From NCBI GenBank assembly GCA_002293705.1, contig DBDT01000042.1:661-10870 (forward strand): DNA of 10,210 nucleotides. Reading direction: 5' to 3'. Made by a program: the position numbers and the translations under genes. This stretch comes from Candidatus Woesebacteria bacterium UBA925. Lineage in GTDB: Bacteria > Patescibacteriota > Microgenomatia > UBA8517. Below, piece by piece: positions 1-6,624 of the stretch (positions within the stretch are counted from its first letter, which is position 1; each line of letters starts with the position of its first letter). The notes beneath the pieces are model-generated. The model did no database searches. It was not told the origin of the DNA and was given only the letters and a program-made list of their open reading frames with translations.

Positions 1-35
1 CTTAGTCGGCAGCGTCAGATGTGTATAAGAGACAG
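1..35 (+). other. Nextera (Tn5) sequencing adapter left at the contig end
   Basis: Bases 17-35 read AGATGTGTATAAGAGACAG, the 19-base Tn5 mosaic end used in tagmentation libraries. The preceding bases 5-16 (GTCGGCAGCGTC) match the rest of the Nextera read-1 adapter, giving about 31 adapter bases; bases 1-4 do not fit it. This is synthetic sequence, not genome. Real sequence begins at base 36, inside dnaK. Confidence 0.97.
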
Positions 36-37
36 AT

Positions 38-1546
38 CTTGGAGAGACTGTAACAAGTGCTGTTATTACTGTTCCTGCATATTTTGATGATTCTCAAAGA
101 CAAGCCACTAAGCAGGCTGGGGAAATTGCAGGACTTAAAGTTGAGCGAATAATCAATGAGCCAACTGCAGCTGCGCTTGCATACGGTTTGGACAAAAAGA
201 AGGCAGAAAAAATTGCAGTCTACGACCTTGGTGGGGGAACTTTTGACATTTCTATCCTTGAATTGGGAGATGGAGTGTTTGAGGTGAAGTCAACCAATGG
301 TGACACCCATCTTGGCGGCGACGACTTTGATGGAAAAATAGTTGACTGGATTGTTTCAGAGTTTAAAAAAGACCACGCAGTTGATTTGAAATCTGATGTT
401 CAAGCTCTTCAAAGAATCAGAGATGCTGCTGAAAAGGCAAAAATCGAACTATCTGCCAGCGAGGAGACTGAGATTAACCAGCCCTACATCACTCAAAAAG
501 ATGGACAACCTCTTCACTTGACCTTAAAGCTTACTAGGGCCAAGTATGAGTCACTTGTTGAAGACTTGATTGCGGCAACCATGAAACCAGTTGAGGCTGC
601 CCTCAAAGATGCCAAGCTCTCCAAGTCCGATATTGACGAAGTCATCATGGTGGGTGGAATGACCAGAATGCCAAAAGTAGTCTCTGCAGTCAAAGAATTC
701 TTTGGAAAAGAGCCAAATAGAGGAGTGAATCCAGATGAGGTTGTGGCGGTTGGCGCTGCAATCCAAGGAGGAGTGTTGGCTGGTGAGGTCAAAGACATCC
801 TTCTTCTAGATGTGACACCTTTGACTTTGGCAATTGAGACCATGGGTGGAGTGGCAACCCCAATGATTGCCAGAAACACCACAGTTCCTGCAAGTAAAAC
901 TGAAGTATTTTCAACAGCAGCAGACAACCAGACTCAGGTTGAGGTACATATTACTCAAGGTGAGAGACCGATGAGCAGTGACAACAAAGATCTAGGGAGA
1001 TTTATCTTGGATGGTATTCCACCTGCACCAAGGGGTGTGCCCCAGATTGAGGTTACCTTTGATATTGATGCTAATGGAATGTTGAAAGTAACTGCCAAAG
1101 ACAAGGCTACAAACAAGACTCAGCACATTACTATTAGTGGCGCTGTGGGTCTTTCCGAGGAAGAGGTTAAAAAGATGCAGCAGGAGGCAGAAATGAACAA
1201 GGCCGACGATGAGAAGAAAAAAGAGCTAGTTTCAGCAAAAAATGCAGCTGATGCACTTGTTGCTACCGCGGAGAAGTCAATAAAAGATGCTGGCGACAGT
1301 GTTGAAAAGGAAGTTAAAGAAAAAGTAGAAGAGAAAATAAAAGCTGTAAAAGATGTTCTCCCTACTGACAACAAAGAGGAGATTGAAGCAAAAACCAATG
1401 AGCTGTCTGAGACCCTTCAGGCAATTGGTCAAAAGCTTTACGAAGCCGCTGCCAAGAAAAACAATCCAGAAACTACTGAAGCAGGCGCTGGAGCTGATGG
1501 TGACAAGAAAAGCCCTGATGTAGAAGAGGGTGAAGTGGTTTCCTGA
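38..1546 (+). CDS. dnaK: Molecular chaperone DnaK (Hsp70), 5' end missing
   Basis: ATP-dependent cytosolic chaperone that binds exposed hydrophobic peptides, working with DnaJ and GrpE. The frame is open from the first genomic bases (L-G-E-T-V-T at 38) through 502 residues to TGA at 1544. Full-length DnaK is about 620-640 residues, so roughly the first 130 are lost at the contig end, not by mutation. Visible signatures: [11 protein letters not shown], the phosphate-binding loop DLGGGTFD (visible residues 63-70), [20 protein letters not shown], and the interdomain linker DILLLDVTP (253-261). The substrate-binding beta domain and helical lid follow. The C-terminus is acidic (DVEEGEVVS), loosely like the usual EEV-type tail. 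A TTG at 188 is an internal Leu codon, not the start. A GNAT gene and then dnaJ follow. Identification is certain. Confidence 0.98.
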   Translation, partial: LGETVTSAVITVPAYFDDSQRQATKQAGEIAGLKVERIINEPTAAALAYGLDKKKAEKIAVYDLGGGTFDISILELGDGVFEVKSTNGDTHLGGDDFDGKIVDWIVSEFKKDHAVDLKSDVQALQRIRDAAEKAKIELSASEETEINQPYITQKDGQPLHLTLKLTRAKYESLVEDLIAATMKPVEAALKDAKLSKSDIDEVIMVGGMTRMPKVVSAVKEFFGKEPNRGVNPDEVVAVGAAIQGGVLAGEVKDILLLDVTPLTLAIETMGGVATPMIARNTTVPASKTEVFSTAADNQTQVEVHITQGERPMSSDNKDLGRFILDGIPPAPRGVPQIEVTFDIDANGMLKVTAKDKATNKTQHITISGAVGLSEEEVKKMQQEAEMNKADDEKKKELVSAKNAADALVATAEKSIKDAGDSVEKEVKEKVEEKIKAVKDVLPTDNKEEIEAKTNELSETLQAIGQKLYEAAAKKNNPETTEAGAGADGDKKSPDVEEGEVVS

Positions 1547-1558
1547 TCTTAATTTTTA

Positions 1559-1999
1559 ATGTCGCAAATATCGGTTAGAAAAATGGATACAGCTGATGTT
1601 GATTCGGTCGTATCTCTTGGCTTGTCTCTTAAAGAACTTCAATTTCAAGAAAAAGAAAACATTTGGTATAGCCATGAAAATATCCTTGGATTTTTAAGTA
1701 ATCCTGATTCTATTTGTTTGGTAGCAGAAATAGATGGTCAGTTTGCAGGCTTTAGGTTAAGCACCTTCAATCCGTACGTAAAAGAGGCATATCTGTCTGA
1801 TATTGCTGTTGTGGAGAAGTTCAGAAGACTGGGTGTGGCCAAGGCGCTTTACACGGAAACATTTAAAATTCTTAAGGAGAAAGATTGTGTATGGGTTTGG
1901 ACTTTGGTCAAAAGTAAAAATGAAAAGATGGCCAAAATGCTAATCAGTGAGGGTTTTGAAAAAGGTGTGAACTATGACGTCTACTTCAAGTCAATCTAG
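1559..1999 (+). CDS. GNAT-family N-acetyltransferase
   Basis: A 146-residue single-domain protein with the GNAT fold, expected to move an acetyl group from acetyl-CoA to an amine; the acceptor is unknown. Motif A is clear: a beta strand ending AYLSDIAVV (77-85), followed by the acetyl-CoA pyrophosphate-binding loop RRLGVA (89-94), fitting the Q/R-x-x-G-x-G/A consensus. A motif-B-like helix follows (NEKMAKMLISEGFE, 121-134). The length matches RimI-like enzymes, but nothing fixes a RimI or other specific role. The ATG at 1559 is 12 bases after the dnaK stop with no Shine-Dalgarno sequence, so it is probably co-transcribed with dnaK. Its position between dnaK and dnaJ is unusual. It could act on proteins or small molecules; the sequence does not say. 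Confidence 0.85.
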   Translation: MSQISVRKMDTADVDSVVSLGLSLKELQFQEKENIWYSHENILGFLSNPDSICLVAEIDGQFAGFRLSTFNPYVKEAYLSDIAVVEKFRRLGVAKALYTETFKILKEKDCVWVWTLVKSKNEKMAKMLISEGFEKGVNYDVYFKSI

Positions 2000-2020
2000 C
2001 CTGTCACTCATAGGTCTAGA
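1995..2020 (+). other. Imperfect hairpin after the GNAT gene
   Basis: TCTAGCCT (1995-2002) pairs with AGG-T-CTAGA (2012-2020) with one bulged T and a 9-base loop, overlapping the GNAT stop codon. The T7 run at 2039-2045 lies about 19 bases further on, too far for a standard intrinsic terminator. Its role is uncertain. Confidence 0.25.
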
Positions 2021-2047
2021 GTGCTTAAATTAACTCCATTTTTTTGA

Positions 2048-2053
2048 TAGAAT
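2048..2053 (+). promoter_or_regulatory. Candidate -10 box for a leaderless dnaJ transcript
   Basis: TAGAAT matches TATAAT at 5 of 6 positions and ends 6 bases before the dnaJ ATG, so transcription would start at or next to the A of the start codon. There is no good -35 at the right distance (TTAAAT at 2025-2030 matches 3 of 6) and no Shine-Dalgarno sequence. Inference from base pattern only. Confidence 0.35.
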
Positions 2054-2059
2054 CCAAGC

Positions 2060-2905
2060 ATGGCTGAAAAAAACTACTACGAAACACTTGGGGTAACCAA
2101 AAATTCAACCGCTGATGAGATTAAAAAAGCCTACAGGAAACTGGCTCTTGAGTGGCACCCTGATCGCCACCAGGGATCAGACAAGGAATCTGCAGAAAAA
2201 AAGTTTAAGGAGATTAATGAGGCATATCAGGTTCTCTCAGATCCCAACAAAAGACAATCATACGACAGGTTTGGTCAAGCAGGTGTGGGTGGTGCTTCTG
2301 GAAATCCCTTTGCAGGAGCCGGTGGTCAGTGGGGTCCATTTTCTTACTCATACTCACAAGGAGGGCAAAACCCTTTTGGTGGATTTGATTTTGGTGATCC
2401 TGTGGACATCTTTGAGCAGTTTTTTGGAGGCGCACGCACCCCGAGGAAACCAAGATATAGCTTTCGTGTAAGTTTTCTTGATGCTGCCTTGGGTGCAGAG
2501 AAAATTGTAGAAATAGAAGGAAAGAAAAAAACAATCAAGATTCCTGCGGGCGTTGATAATGGAAGCAGAATAGACTTCCCTGATTTCCAGCTAACCATTG
2601 AAGTGGCGCCATCTGCTGATTTTCAAAGAGAGGGCTCAGATATTTATGGGGCCACTTACGTTCCGTTTAGCACAATGGCTCTTGGTGGCACAGCTGATAT
2701 TAAAACCATTCATGGCATAGTCTCAGTTAAGATTCGTGCAGCTACAAAATCAGGGGCAACCATGAGACTTAAGGGCAAAGGGGCCAAGCAGCTTCGTGGA
2801 TCAGCCCATGGGGATCACTATGTAACTCTTCATGTTGAAGTTCCTGAGAAAATGAGCAGGGAACAAAGGGGAATAATTAATGACCTGAAAAAATCTGGTT
2901 TTTAG
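2060..2905 (+). CDS. dnaJ: DnaJ-type co-chaperone (Hsp40) without zinc finger
   Basis: J-domain co-chaperone that delivers substrates to DnaK and stimulates its ATPase. The J domain spans about residues 5-70 with the essential HPD triad at 33-35. A Gly/Phe-rich region (about 74-130) follows, containing the DIFEQFFGG motif typical of DnaJ. The two C-terminal substrate-binding domains fill about 130-275. The four CxxCxGxG zinc-binding repeats of classical class A DnaJ are absent, making this a 281-residue class B (CbpA/DnaJB-like) protein; class A members are about 370-380 residues. The ATG at 2060 starts at the conserved N-terminus (YYETLGV). It lies 60 bases after the GNAT stop with a possible own promoter. 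Since it is the J-protein next to dnaK, it is probably the main housekeeping partner despite the class B layout. Confidence 0.95.
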   Translation: MAEKNYYETLGVTKNSTADEIKKAYRKLALEWHPDRHQGSDKESAEKKFKEINEAYQVLSDPNKRQSYDRFGQAGVGGASGNPFAGAGGQWGPFSYSYSQGGQNPFGGFDFGDPVDIFEQFFGGARTPRKPRYSFRVSFLDAALGAEKIVEIEGKKKTIKIPAGVDNGSRIDFPDFQLTIEVAPSADFQREGSDIYGATYVPFSTMALGGTADIKTIHGIVSVKIRAATKSGATMRLKGKGAKQLRGSAHGDHYVTLHVEVPEKMSREQRGIINDLKKSGF

Positions 2906-2913
2906 TGTAAAAT
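2885..2913 (+). promoter_or_regulatory. Candidate promoter for the 77-aa gene
   Basis: CTGAAA (2885-2890, 4 of 6 to TTGACA), a 17-base spacer and TAAAAT (2908-2913, 5 of 6 to TATAAT) overlap the end of dnaJ. The predicted start, near 2920, gives a leader of about 30 bases that carries a strong ribosome-binding site. Confidence 0.45.
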
Positions 2914-2937
2914 TTCGAACCGGAAACACCACTCTTT

Positions 2938-2943
2938 AAGGAG
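2938..2943 (+). promoter_or_regulatory. Canonical Shine-Dalgarno site AAGGAG
   Basis: AAGGAG sits 6 bases upstream of the ATG at 2950 and fixes that start. It is the only canonical ribosome-binding site before any of the nine annotated starts visible in the window. Confidence 0.8.
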
Positions 2944-2949
2944 TTACAG

Positions 2950-3183
2950 ATGGATATTGGCAAAGATGGGTTCAAGGTTTCATTTAATAATGGTAAGGTT
3001 GAAGTTATAGACCCCAACTTGGTTCTTGAGGGCAAGGAAGTCGACTTCTCTGGTGTGATGAGTTTGGATGAAATAGTGGGTCGTGCTGGATCAGTTGGTT
3101 TTAAAATGCGTGATTTTATGAATGGGCAGCCAGGCTCAAACACATTCGTGGTTGTTTTGGTGCCAAAAGCAACTGTCAGCTAG
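2950..3183 (+). CDS. Small hypothetical protein, 77 aa
   Basis: I do not recognise this 77-residue protein. It begins MDIGKDGFKVSF and ends in a run of hydrophobic beta-type residues (TFVVVLVPKATVS). It has no Cys, no signal peptide and no membrane helix. Alternating polar and hydrophobic segments suggest a small soluble alpha/beta or mostly beta fold. The coding case is good: ATG with AAGGAG 6 bases upstream, a plausible promoter overlapping the end of dnaJ, and an 8-bp GC-rich hairpin 7 bases after the TAG stop. It therefore looks like an independently transcribed, well-translated single gene between the chaperone block and the nusA cluster. Position alone does not reveal its function. Confidence 0.75.
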   Translation: MDIGKDGFKVSFNNGKVEVIDPNLVLEGKEVDFSGVMSLDEIVGRAGSVGFKMRDFMNGQPGSNTFVVVLVPKATVS

Positions 3184-3190
3184 AATTTTT

Positions 3191-3211
3191 GGGCCCGGCT
3201 AGTCCGGGCCC
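3191..3211 (+). terminator. GC-rich perfect hairpin after the 77-aa gene
   Basis: GGGCCCGG (3191-3198) and CCGGGCCC (3204-3211) form a perfect 8-bp stem with the 5-base loop CTAGT, 7 bases after the stop codon. TTTTT precedes it, but the bases after it (CTTGATTGAC) are not a proper U-tract. It may be a weak or factor-assisted terminator, or an mRNA 3'-end stabiliser. Confidence 0.5.
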
Positions 3212-3216
3212 CTTGA

Positions 3217-3244
3217 TTGACTTATGGTCTTTTTGTAATAAACT
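3217..3244 (+). promoter_or_regulatory. Candidate promoter for the nusA operon
   Basis: TTGACT (3217-3222, 5 of 6) and TAAACT (3239-3244, 4 of 6) are separated by 16 bases. Transcription would start near 3250, upstream of the hairpin-U6 element and nusA. An alternative pair is TTGATT (3213) with TAATAA (3236). Position between two hairpins supports a promoter, but the -10 is imperfect. Confidence 0.4.
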
Positions 3245-3257
3245 ACATATGAAGCAG

Positions 3258-3277
3258 GCGGGGTATCCCGCTTTTTT
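3258..3277 (+). terminator. Hairpin plus U6 in the nusA leader (terminator or attenuator)
   Basis: GCGGG (3258-3262), loop GTAT and CCCGC (3267-3271) form a perfect 5-bp GC stem, followed immediately by six T (3272-3277). This is the classic intrinsic-terminator form. It lies 19 bases before the nusA ATG. It either ends transcription from the 77-aa gene or, if the promoter at 3217-3244 is real, acts as an attenuator inside the nusA leader. Confidence 0.65.
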
Positions 3278-3296
3278 GAATTAAATTAACAATAAT

Positions 3297-4379
3297 ATGC
3301 AACAGTCAGCTAGAAACGAATTTACACAAGCGCTAAAAGCTCTCACTCAAGAGAGAGGTATTGACGTTGAGGTCATTATCGCTCTACTAAAAGATGCCTA
3401 CATTGCAGCTTACAAAAAAGATGCAGTTGAAAGAGGCGAGGAAATTGAAGGCTTTGAGTTTAGCGCTGAAATCGACCCAGGAACAGGTGAGGCTAAAATC
3501 TTCAGGGCTTCAGCTGAAACTCCTGATGATCGAAACGAGGTAACTCCACCGGGCTTTGGAAGAATTGCAGCTCAAACCGCAAAGCAAGTTATACACCAAA
3601 AAATAAGAGAAGCCGAGAAAAATATCCTTTTGGGTGAATTTGAAGGCAGAATTGGCGGGCTAATTTCTGGAGTTGTTATTAGGTTTGACGGAGCAAACGT
3701 ACGAGTTGACCTAGGTCGCGCTGAGGCAATTATGCCTGCAGAGGAAAGAGTTCCTTCTGAGAGGCTAAACCCTGGAGCTAGGATGACCTTTTTACTTAAG
3801 GCTGTCGACGACACCATCAGAAAGAACATAATTCTCTCTCGAGCTGATCCAGAATTTGTTAAAAAAGTATTTGCAAGAGAAGTTCCAGAGATTGGATCAG
3901 GAGCTGTTGAGATTAAGTCAATTGCCAGGGAGCCTGGAATTAGAACTAAAATATCAGTCTATTCATCTCAGCAGGGGGTTGACCCAGTAGGAAGCTGTGT
4001 AGGCCAAAAAGGTGTCAGGGTTCAGGCTGTGACAAACGAGCTTGGTGGAGAAAGGATTGATATTATTCCTTTCCTTGAGAGCAAAGAAGAGTTTTTGAAG
4101 GCAACTTTAGCCCCAGTTAATGTGCTTTCTCTTAAGTTTGATGAAGAGCAAATGATTGCACATGTAACTGTTGCGGACAGCGAGCTGTCTCTTGCCATCG
4201 GTAAAGAAGGTCAAAACGTTAGACTTGCAAGTAAGTTGACTGGTTATCGAATTGAAGTACAAGGAGATGGCACAGGTGTTGAAGAGGCAGTAGAATCTGA
4301 AGCTAAATCTGAGACTGAAGCTGGGCCACAAGAAGCCTCTCAAACTTCCGAAGTAGCCCAAGAAAGCCAGACCAACTAA
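3297..4379 (+). CDS. nusA: Transcription termination/antitermination factor NusA
   Basis: RNA polymerase-binding elongation factor that promotes pausing and hairpin-dependent termination and links RNA polymerase to ribosomes and antitermination. Domains in order over 360 residues: RNA polymerase-binding N-terminal domain (about 1-110, with the typical AYIAAYKKDA helix), S1 domain (about 115-185), KH1 (about 186-265, GxxG loop GQKG at 236-239) and KH2 (about 266-325, loop GKEG at 302-305, in the family signature LAIGKEGQNVRLA). Residues 326-360 are a Glu/Ser/Thr-rich disordered tail; the acidic repeats of E. coli NusA are absent, as in many bacteria. The ATG at 3297 lacks a Shine-Dalgarno site and follows the A/T-rich element TAAATTAACAATA. 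rimP, the usual upstream neighbour, is missing. infB follows after 32 bases, indicating an operon. Confidence 0.97.
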   Translation: MQQSARNEFTQALKALTQERGIDVEVIIALLKDAYIAAYKKDAVERGEEIEGFEFSAEIDPGTGEAKIFRASAETPDDRNEVTPPGFGRIAAQTAKQVIHQKIREAEKNILLGEFEGRIGGLISGVVIRFDGANVRVDLGRAEAIMPAEERVPSERLNPGARMTFLLKAVDDTIRKNIILSRADPEFVKKVFAREVPEIGSGAVEIKSIAREPGIRTKISVYSSQQGVDPVGSCVGQKGVRVQAVTNELGGERIDIIPFLESKEEFLKATLAPVNVLSLKFDEEQMIAHVTVADSELSLAIGKEGQNVRLASKLTGYRIEVQGDGTGVEEAVESEAKSETEAGPQEASQTSEVAQESQTN

Positions 4380-4411
4380 AAAGTTGTTCATGGAAAAGAC
4401 AGCAATTACTA

Positions 4412-5809
4412 ATGAAGCAAAAAAGACCACCGATAGTCACAGTTTTGGGCCATGTAGATCATGGTAAGACCACTCTTCTTGATAAAATAAGAAGCTCCTC
4501 TGTTGCAGCTGGTGAAGCTGGCGGAATTACTCAATCAATTGGAGCCTCAACTGTCGAAACACCTTCAGGGGCAATAACTTTCATAGACACCCCAGGACAC
4601 GCAGCCTTTTCATCTATGCGAGCTAGAGGTGCCAAGGTGGCTGACGTGGCAATTTTGGTTGTGGCAAGCGATGACGGGGTTATGCCTCAGACCAAGGAGG
4701 CATTAAGTGTCATTCAAAATTCCCAAGTTCCCTTTATTGTGGCCATCACAAAAAGCGATGTGGTTTCGGGAAACCCAGACCTTGTTAGATCACAACTAAT
4801 GGGTCTTGGTGTGCAGTTTGATAGTCAAGGTGGGCAAACTCCATGTATCGAGCTTTCTGCTAAAACAGGTCAGGGAATTGACCTTCTTTTGGAAACTATC
4901 CTCATTCTTTCTGATGTCAACGACACAACTTTTGATCCACAATCTCCCCTTAATTGTGTTGTTGTTGAGACTAACAAGGCTCGCGAAGGGGTAGTTGTCA
5001 CTGTTGTTATCCACGAAGGAGTATTAAGAGTTGGAGACACGCTTTACTGCGAAGGTAAAGAAGTCAAAGTCAGAGCTCTTGAGGACAGCTCCGGAAAAAA
5101 GAGCAAAGAAGTGCCTGCCGGAATGGGGGCATTAGTTTTGGGATTCTCTTTCTTGCCTGAGGTGGGTTCACAAATGACTTCTGAATTACACTCAAGCGCG
5201 ATTAAAGAAAAAAATTCTGCCACAGGGGTTGAGCAGAAAGAGTCAGACTCAGAAATTAGGCTAAAAATTATTTTAAAAAGCTCTACCCAGGGCTCCCTTG
5301 AGGCAATTTCTGCCTCATTGCCAGAAGGAGTATATCTTCAGGCTTCATCAGTTGGGGATGTGACTGAAAATGATGTGTTTTTGGCAAAAACAACATCAGC
5401 AAAAATTGTTTGCTTTGAAGTTAAGGCTCAAAATTCGACAATTAAACTGGCTGAAAGCGAAGGTGTTTCTATTATGAGTTTTAAAATCATCTATGAGCTT
5501 TTGGACAAATTGGAAAAAATAGTCAGAGAGGGGGACACGATAATCACCGGTAAGGCTCAGGTTCTTGCCACCTTCCCATATGAGAACAAAAAAGTTGCTG
5601 GAGTTAAAATTCTTTCTGGAAAAATAGTTATAAAAGACACTTTGGTGTTGTTCGGAGCAGACAGTGAAAAACAAGTTAAAGTTGTCTCAATGAGAAAGTA
5701 TAAGGATGAAATCAAGGAGGCCAAGGAAGGTCAGGAGTGTGGTATAATCCTTGAACCACAAACAGAATTTGAGCCTGGTGATTTGTTAGTTGCAATCAAA
5801 AAGCAATGA
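4412..5809 (+). CDS. infB: Translation initiation factor IF-2, minimal form
   Basis: GTPase that places initiator fMet-tRNA on the 30S subunit and drives subunit joining. Visible G-domain motifs: G1 GHVDHGKT (13-20), G2 Thr40 in GGIT, G3 DTPGH (59-63), G4 TKSD (113-116, normally NKxD) and G5 SAK (149-151). Domain II follows (about 180-255), then C1 (about 283-370, starting LKIILKSSTQGSLEAI). C2 runs from about 380 to the end, with ECGI (442-445) that marks the fMet-tRNA-binding domain. At 465 residues it starts almost directly at the G domain, whereas E. coli IF-2 has about 890 residues with a long N-terminal region. The ATG at 4412 leaves no room for missing core sequence and has no Shine-Dalgarno site. 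The stop overlaps the next start (ATGA). The identity is certain; the G4 change is unusual. Confidence 0.97.
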   Translation: MKQKRPPIVTVLGHVDHGKTTLLDKIRSSSVAAGEAGGITQSIGASTVETPSGAITFIDTPGHAAFSSMRARGAKVADVAILVVASDDGVMPQTKEALSVIQNSQVPFIVAITKSDVVSGNPDLVRSQLMGLGVQFDSQGGQTPCIELSAKTGQGIDLLLETILILSDVNDTTFDPQSPLNCVVVETNKAREGVVVTVVIHEGVLRVGDTLYCEGKEVKVRALEDSSGKKSKEVPAGMGALVLGFSFLPEVGSQMTSELHSSAIKEKNSATGVEQKESDSEIRLKIILKSSTQGSLEAISASLPEGVYLQASSVGDVTENDVFLAKTTSAKIVCFEVKAQNSTIKLAESEGVSIMSFKIIYELLDKLEKIVREGDTIITGKAQVLATFPYENKKVAGVKILSGKIVIKDTLVLFGADSEKQVKVVSMRKYKDEIKEAKEGQECGIILEPQTEFEPGDLLVAIKKQ

Positions 5810-6615
5810 AGAACATCTTTACTGAACTCCAAAACTCAAAAAGCATTTTAATAATGCTTCCCAAAAACCCATATTTTGATCAGGTTGCTGTTGCAACCTC
5901 ACTTTCCCTTATGGTACAGGACCGAGCCCAGTCAACCATTCAAAGCGACTCTCCTATGCTTGTTGAGTTTAATAGGTTGGTAGGGGTCGACTTGGTCAAA
6001 AATGATTTAGGCTCAGGAAGTGTTGTTGTAAGGTTTGCAGGATATCCGGCCGAGAGCATTCAAAAAGTAAGCTATGATATCGAACAAGGAGAAATGAGAC
6101 TTTTGGTCTATCTCCAACCTGGGTCAACCGCACCAAGCAAGGACCAAATAGTTACTGAACTTGAAGCTATTAACCCAGACACTATTGTGCTTATTGGAGG
6201 GGCTAATCAGAACCACTTTCCAAAGCTTTCTGATCCAGCCTTTGCCAATACAAGGTTAGTGCATTTTGGTATTAGTAACTTTAATCTTGACTCAAGTAGG
6301 GTTTTTGAAGAGTTGGCCCAACAAACATCTTCAATATCAGAGCTCTTGGCCACCCAAGCAATGGATGCTTCGGTCAAGATGAACACCGATGTTGCAACCA
6401 ATCTGTTCTCGGGTATTGTTGATGCCACTAGGAATTTCACCTCTTCTTCGGTTAGTTCAAACACTTTCTCGGTCTCAGCAAAGCTTCTTGAAAAAGGAGC
6501 CAGAAGAGAGAGGGTTCAGCAAAAACAGCAAACACCTGTGGGGAATTCTGTTTCCAACAGCACCCCACCTGCAGACTGGATGCAGCCCAAGATATTTAAA
6601 GGGGGGTCAAATTAA
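5806..6615 (+). CDS. DHH-phosphoesterase-like protein with lost catalytic motifs
   Basis: A 269-residue protein whose start overlaps the infB stop (ATGA), the place where many bacteria carry an NrnA/RecJ-type DHH phosphoesterase. Fold-level traces of the family: ILIMLPKNPYFDQV (14-27) resembles the first motif (HxNPDGDA), and GIVDATRNF (203-211) with a following Ser-rich stretch and AKLLEKGA resembles the GIxTDTGxF region. The metal ligands are mostly gone: motif-1 His and first Asp are Pro and Tyr, VLIGG (128-132) lacks the Asp of motif 2, VHFGISN (152-158) stands where V-D-H-H-P-S-N is expected, and the GIxTDT Asp is Ala. The RNA-binding DHHA1 domain is absent. A beta-rich segment (about 65-105) is not typical of NrnA. 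The low-complexity C-terminus ends DWMQPKIFKGGSN. It is probably a non-catalytic relative with a binding or structural role tied to translation; function unknown. Confidence 0.65.
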   Translation: MKNIFTELQNSKSILIMLPKNPYFDQVAVATSLSLMVQDRAQSTIQSDSPMLVEFNRLVGVDLVKNDLGSGSVVVRFAGYPAESIQKVSYDIEQGEMRLLVYLQPGSTAPSKDQIVTELEAINPDTIVLIGGANQNHFPKLSDPAFANTRLVHFGISNFNLDSSRVFEELAQQTSSISELLATQAMDASVKMNTDVATNLFSGIVDATRNFTSSSVSSNTFSVSAKLLEKGARRERVQQKQQTPVGNSVSNSTPPADWMQPKIFKGGSN

Positions 6616-6624
6616 GCGCCACCC

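Noticed and set aside
514..1398. Minus-strand open frames opposite dnaK
   Set aside because: They are shadows of a highly conserved gene; Ser/Phe-rich translations with no start signals or family likeness.
4390..4467. ATG at 4390 opening a 25-codon frame into infB
   Set aside because: It is out of frame with IF-2, its product has no recognisable feature and there is no initiation signal.
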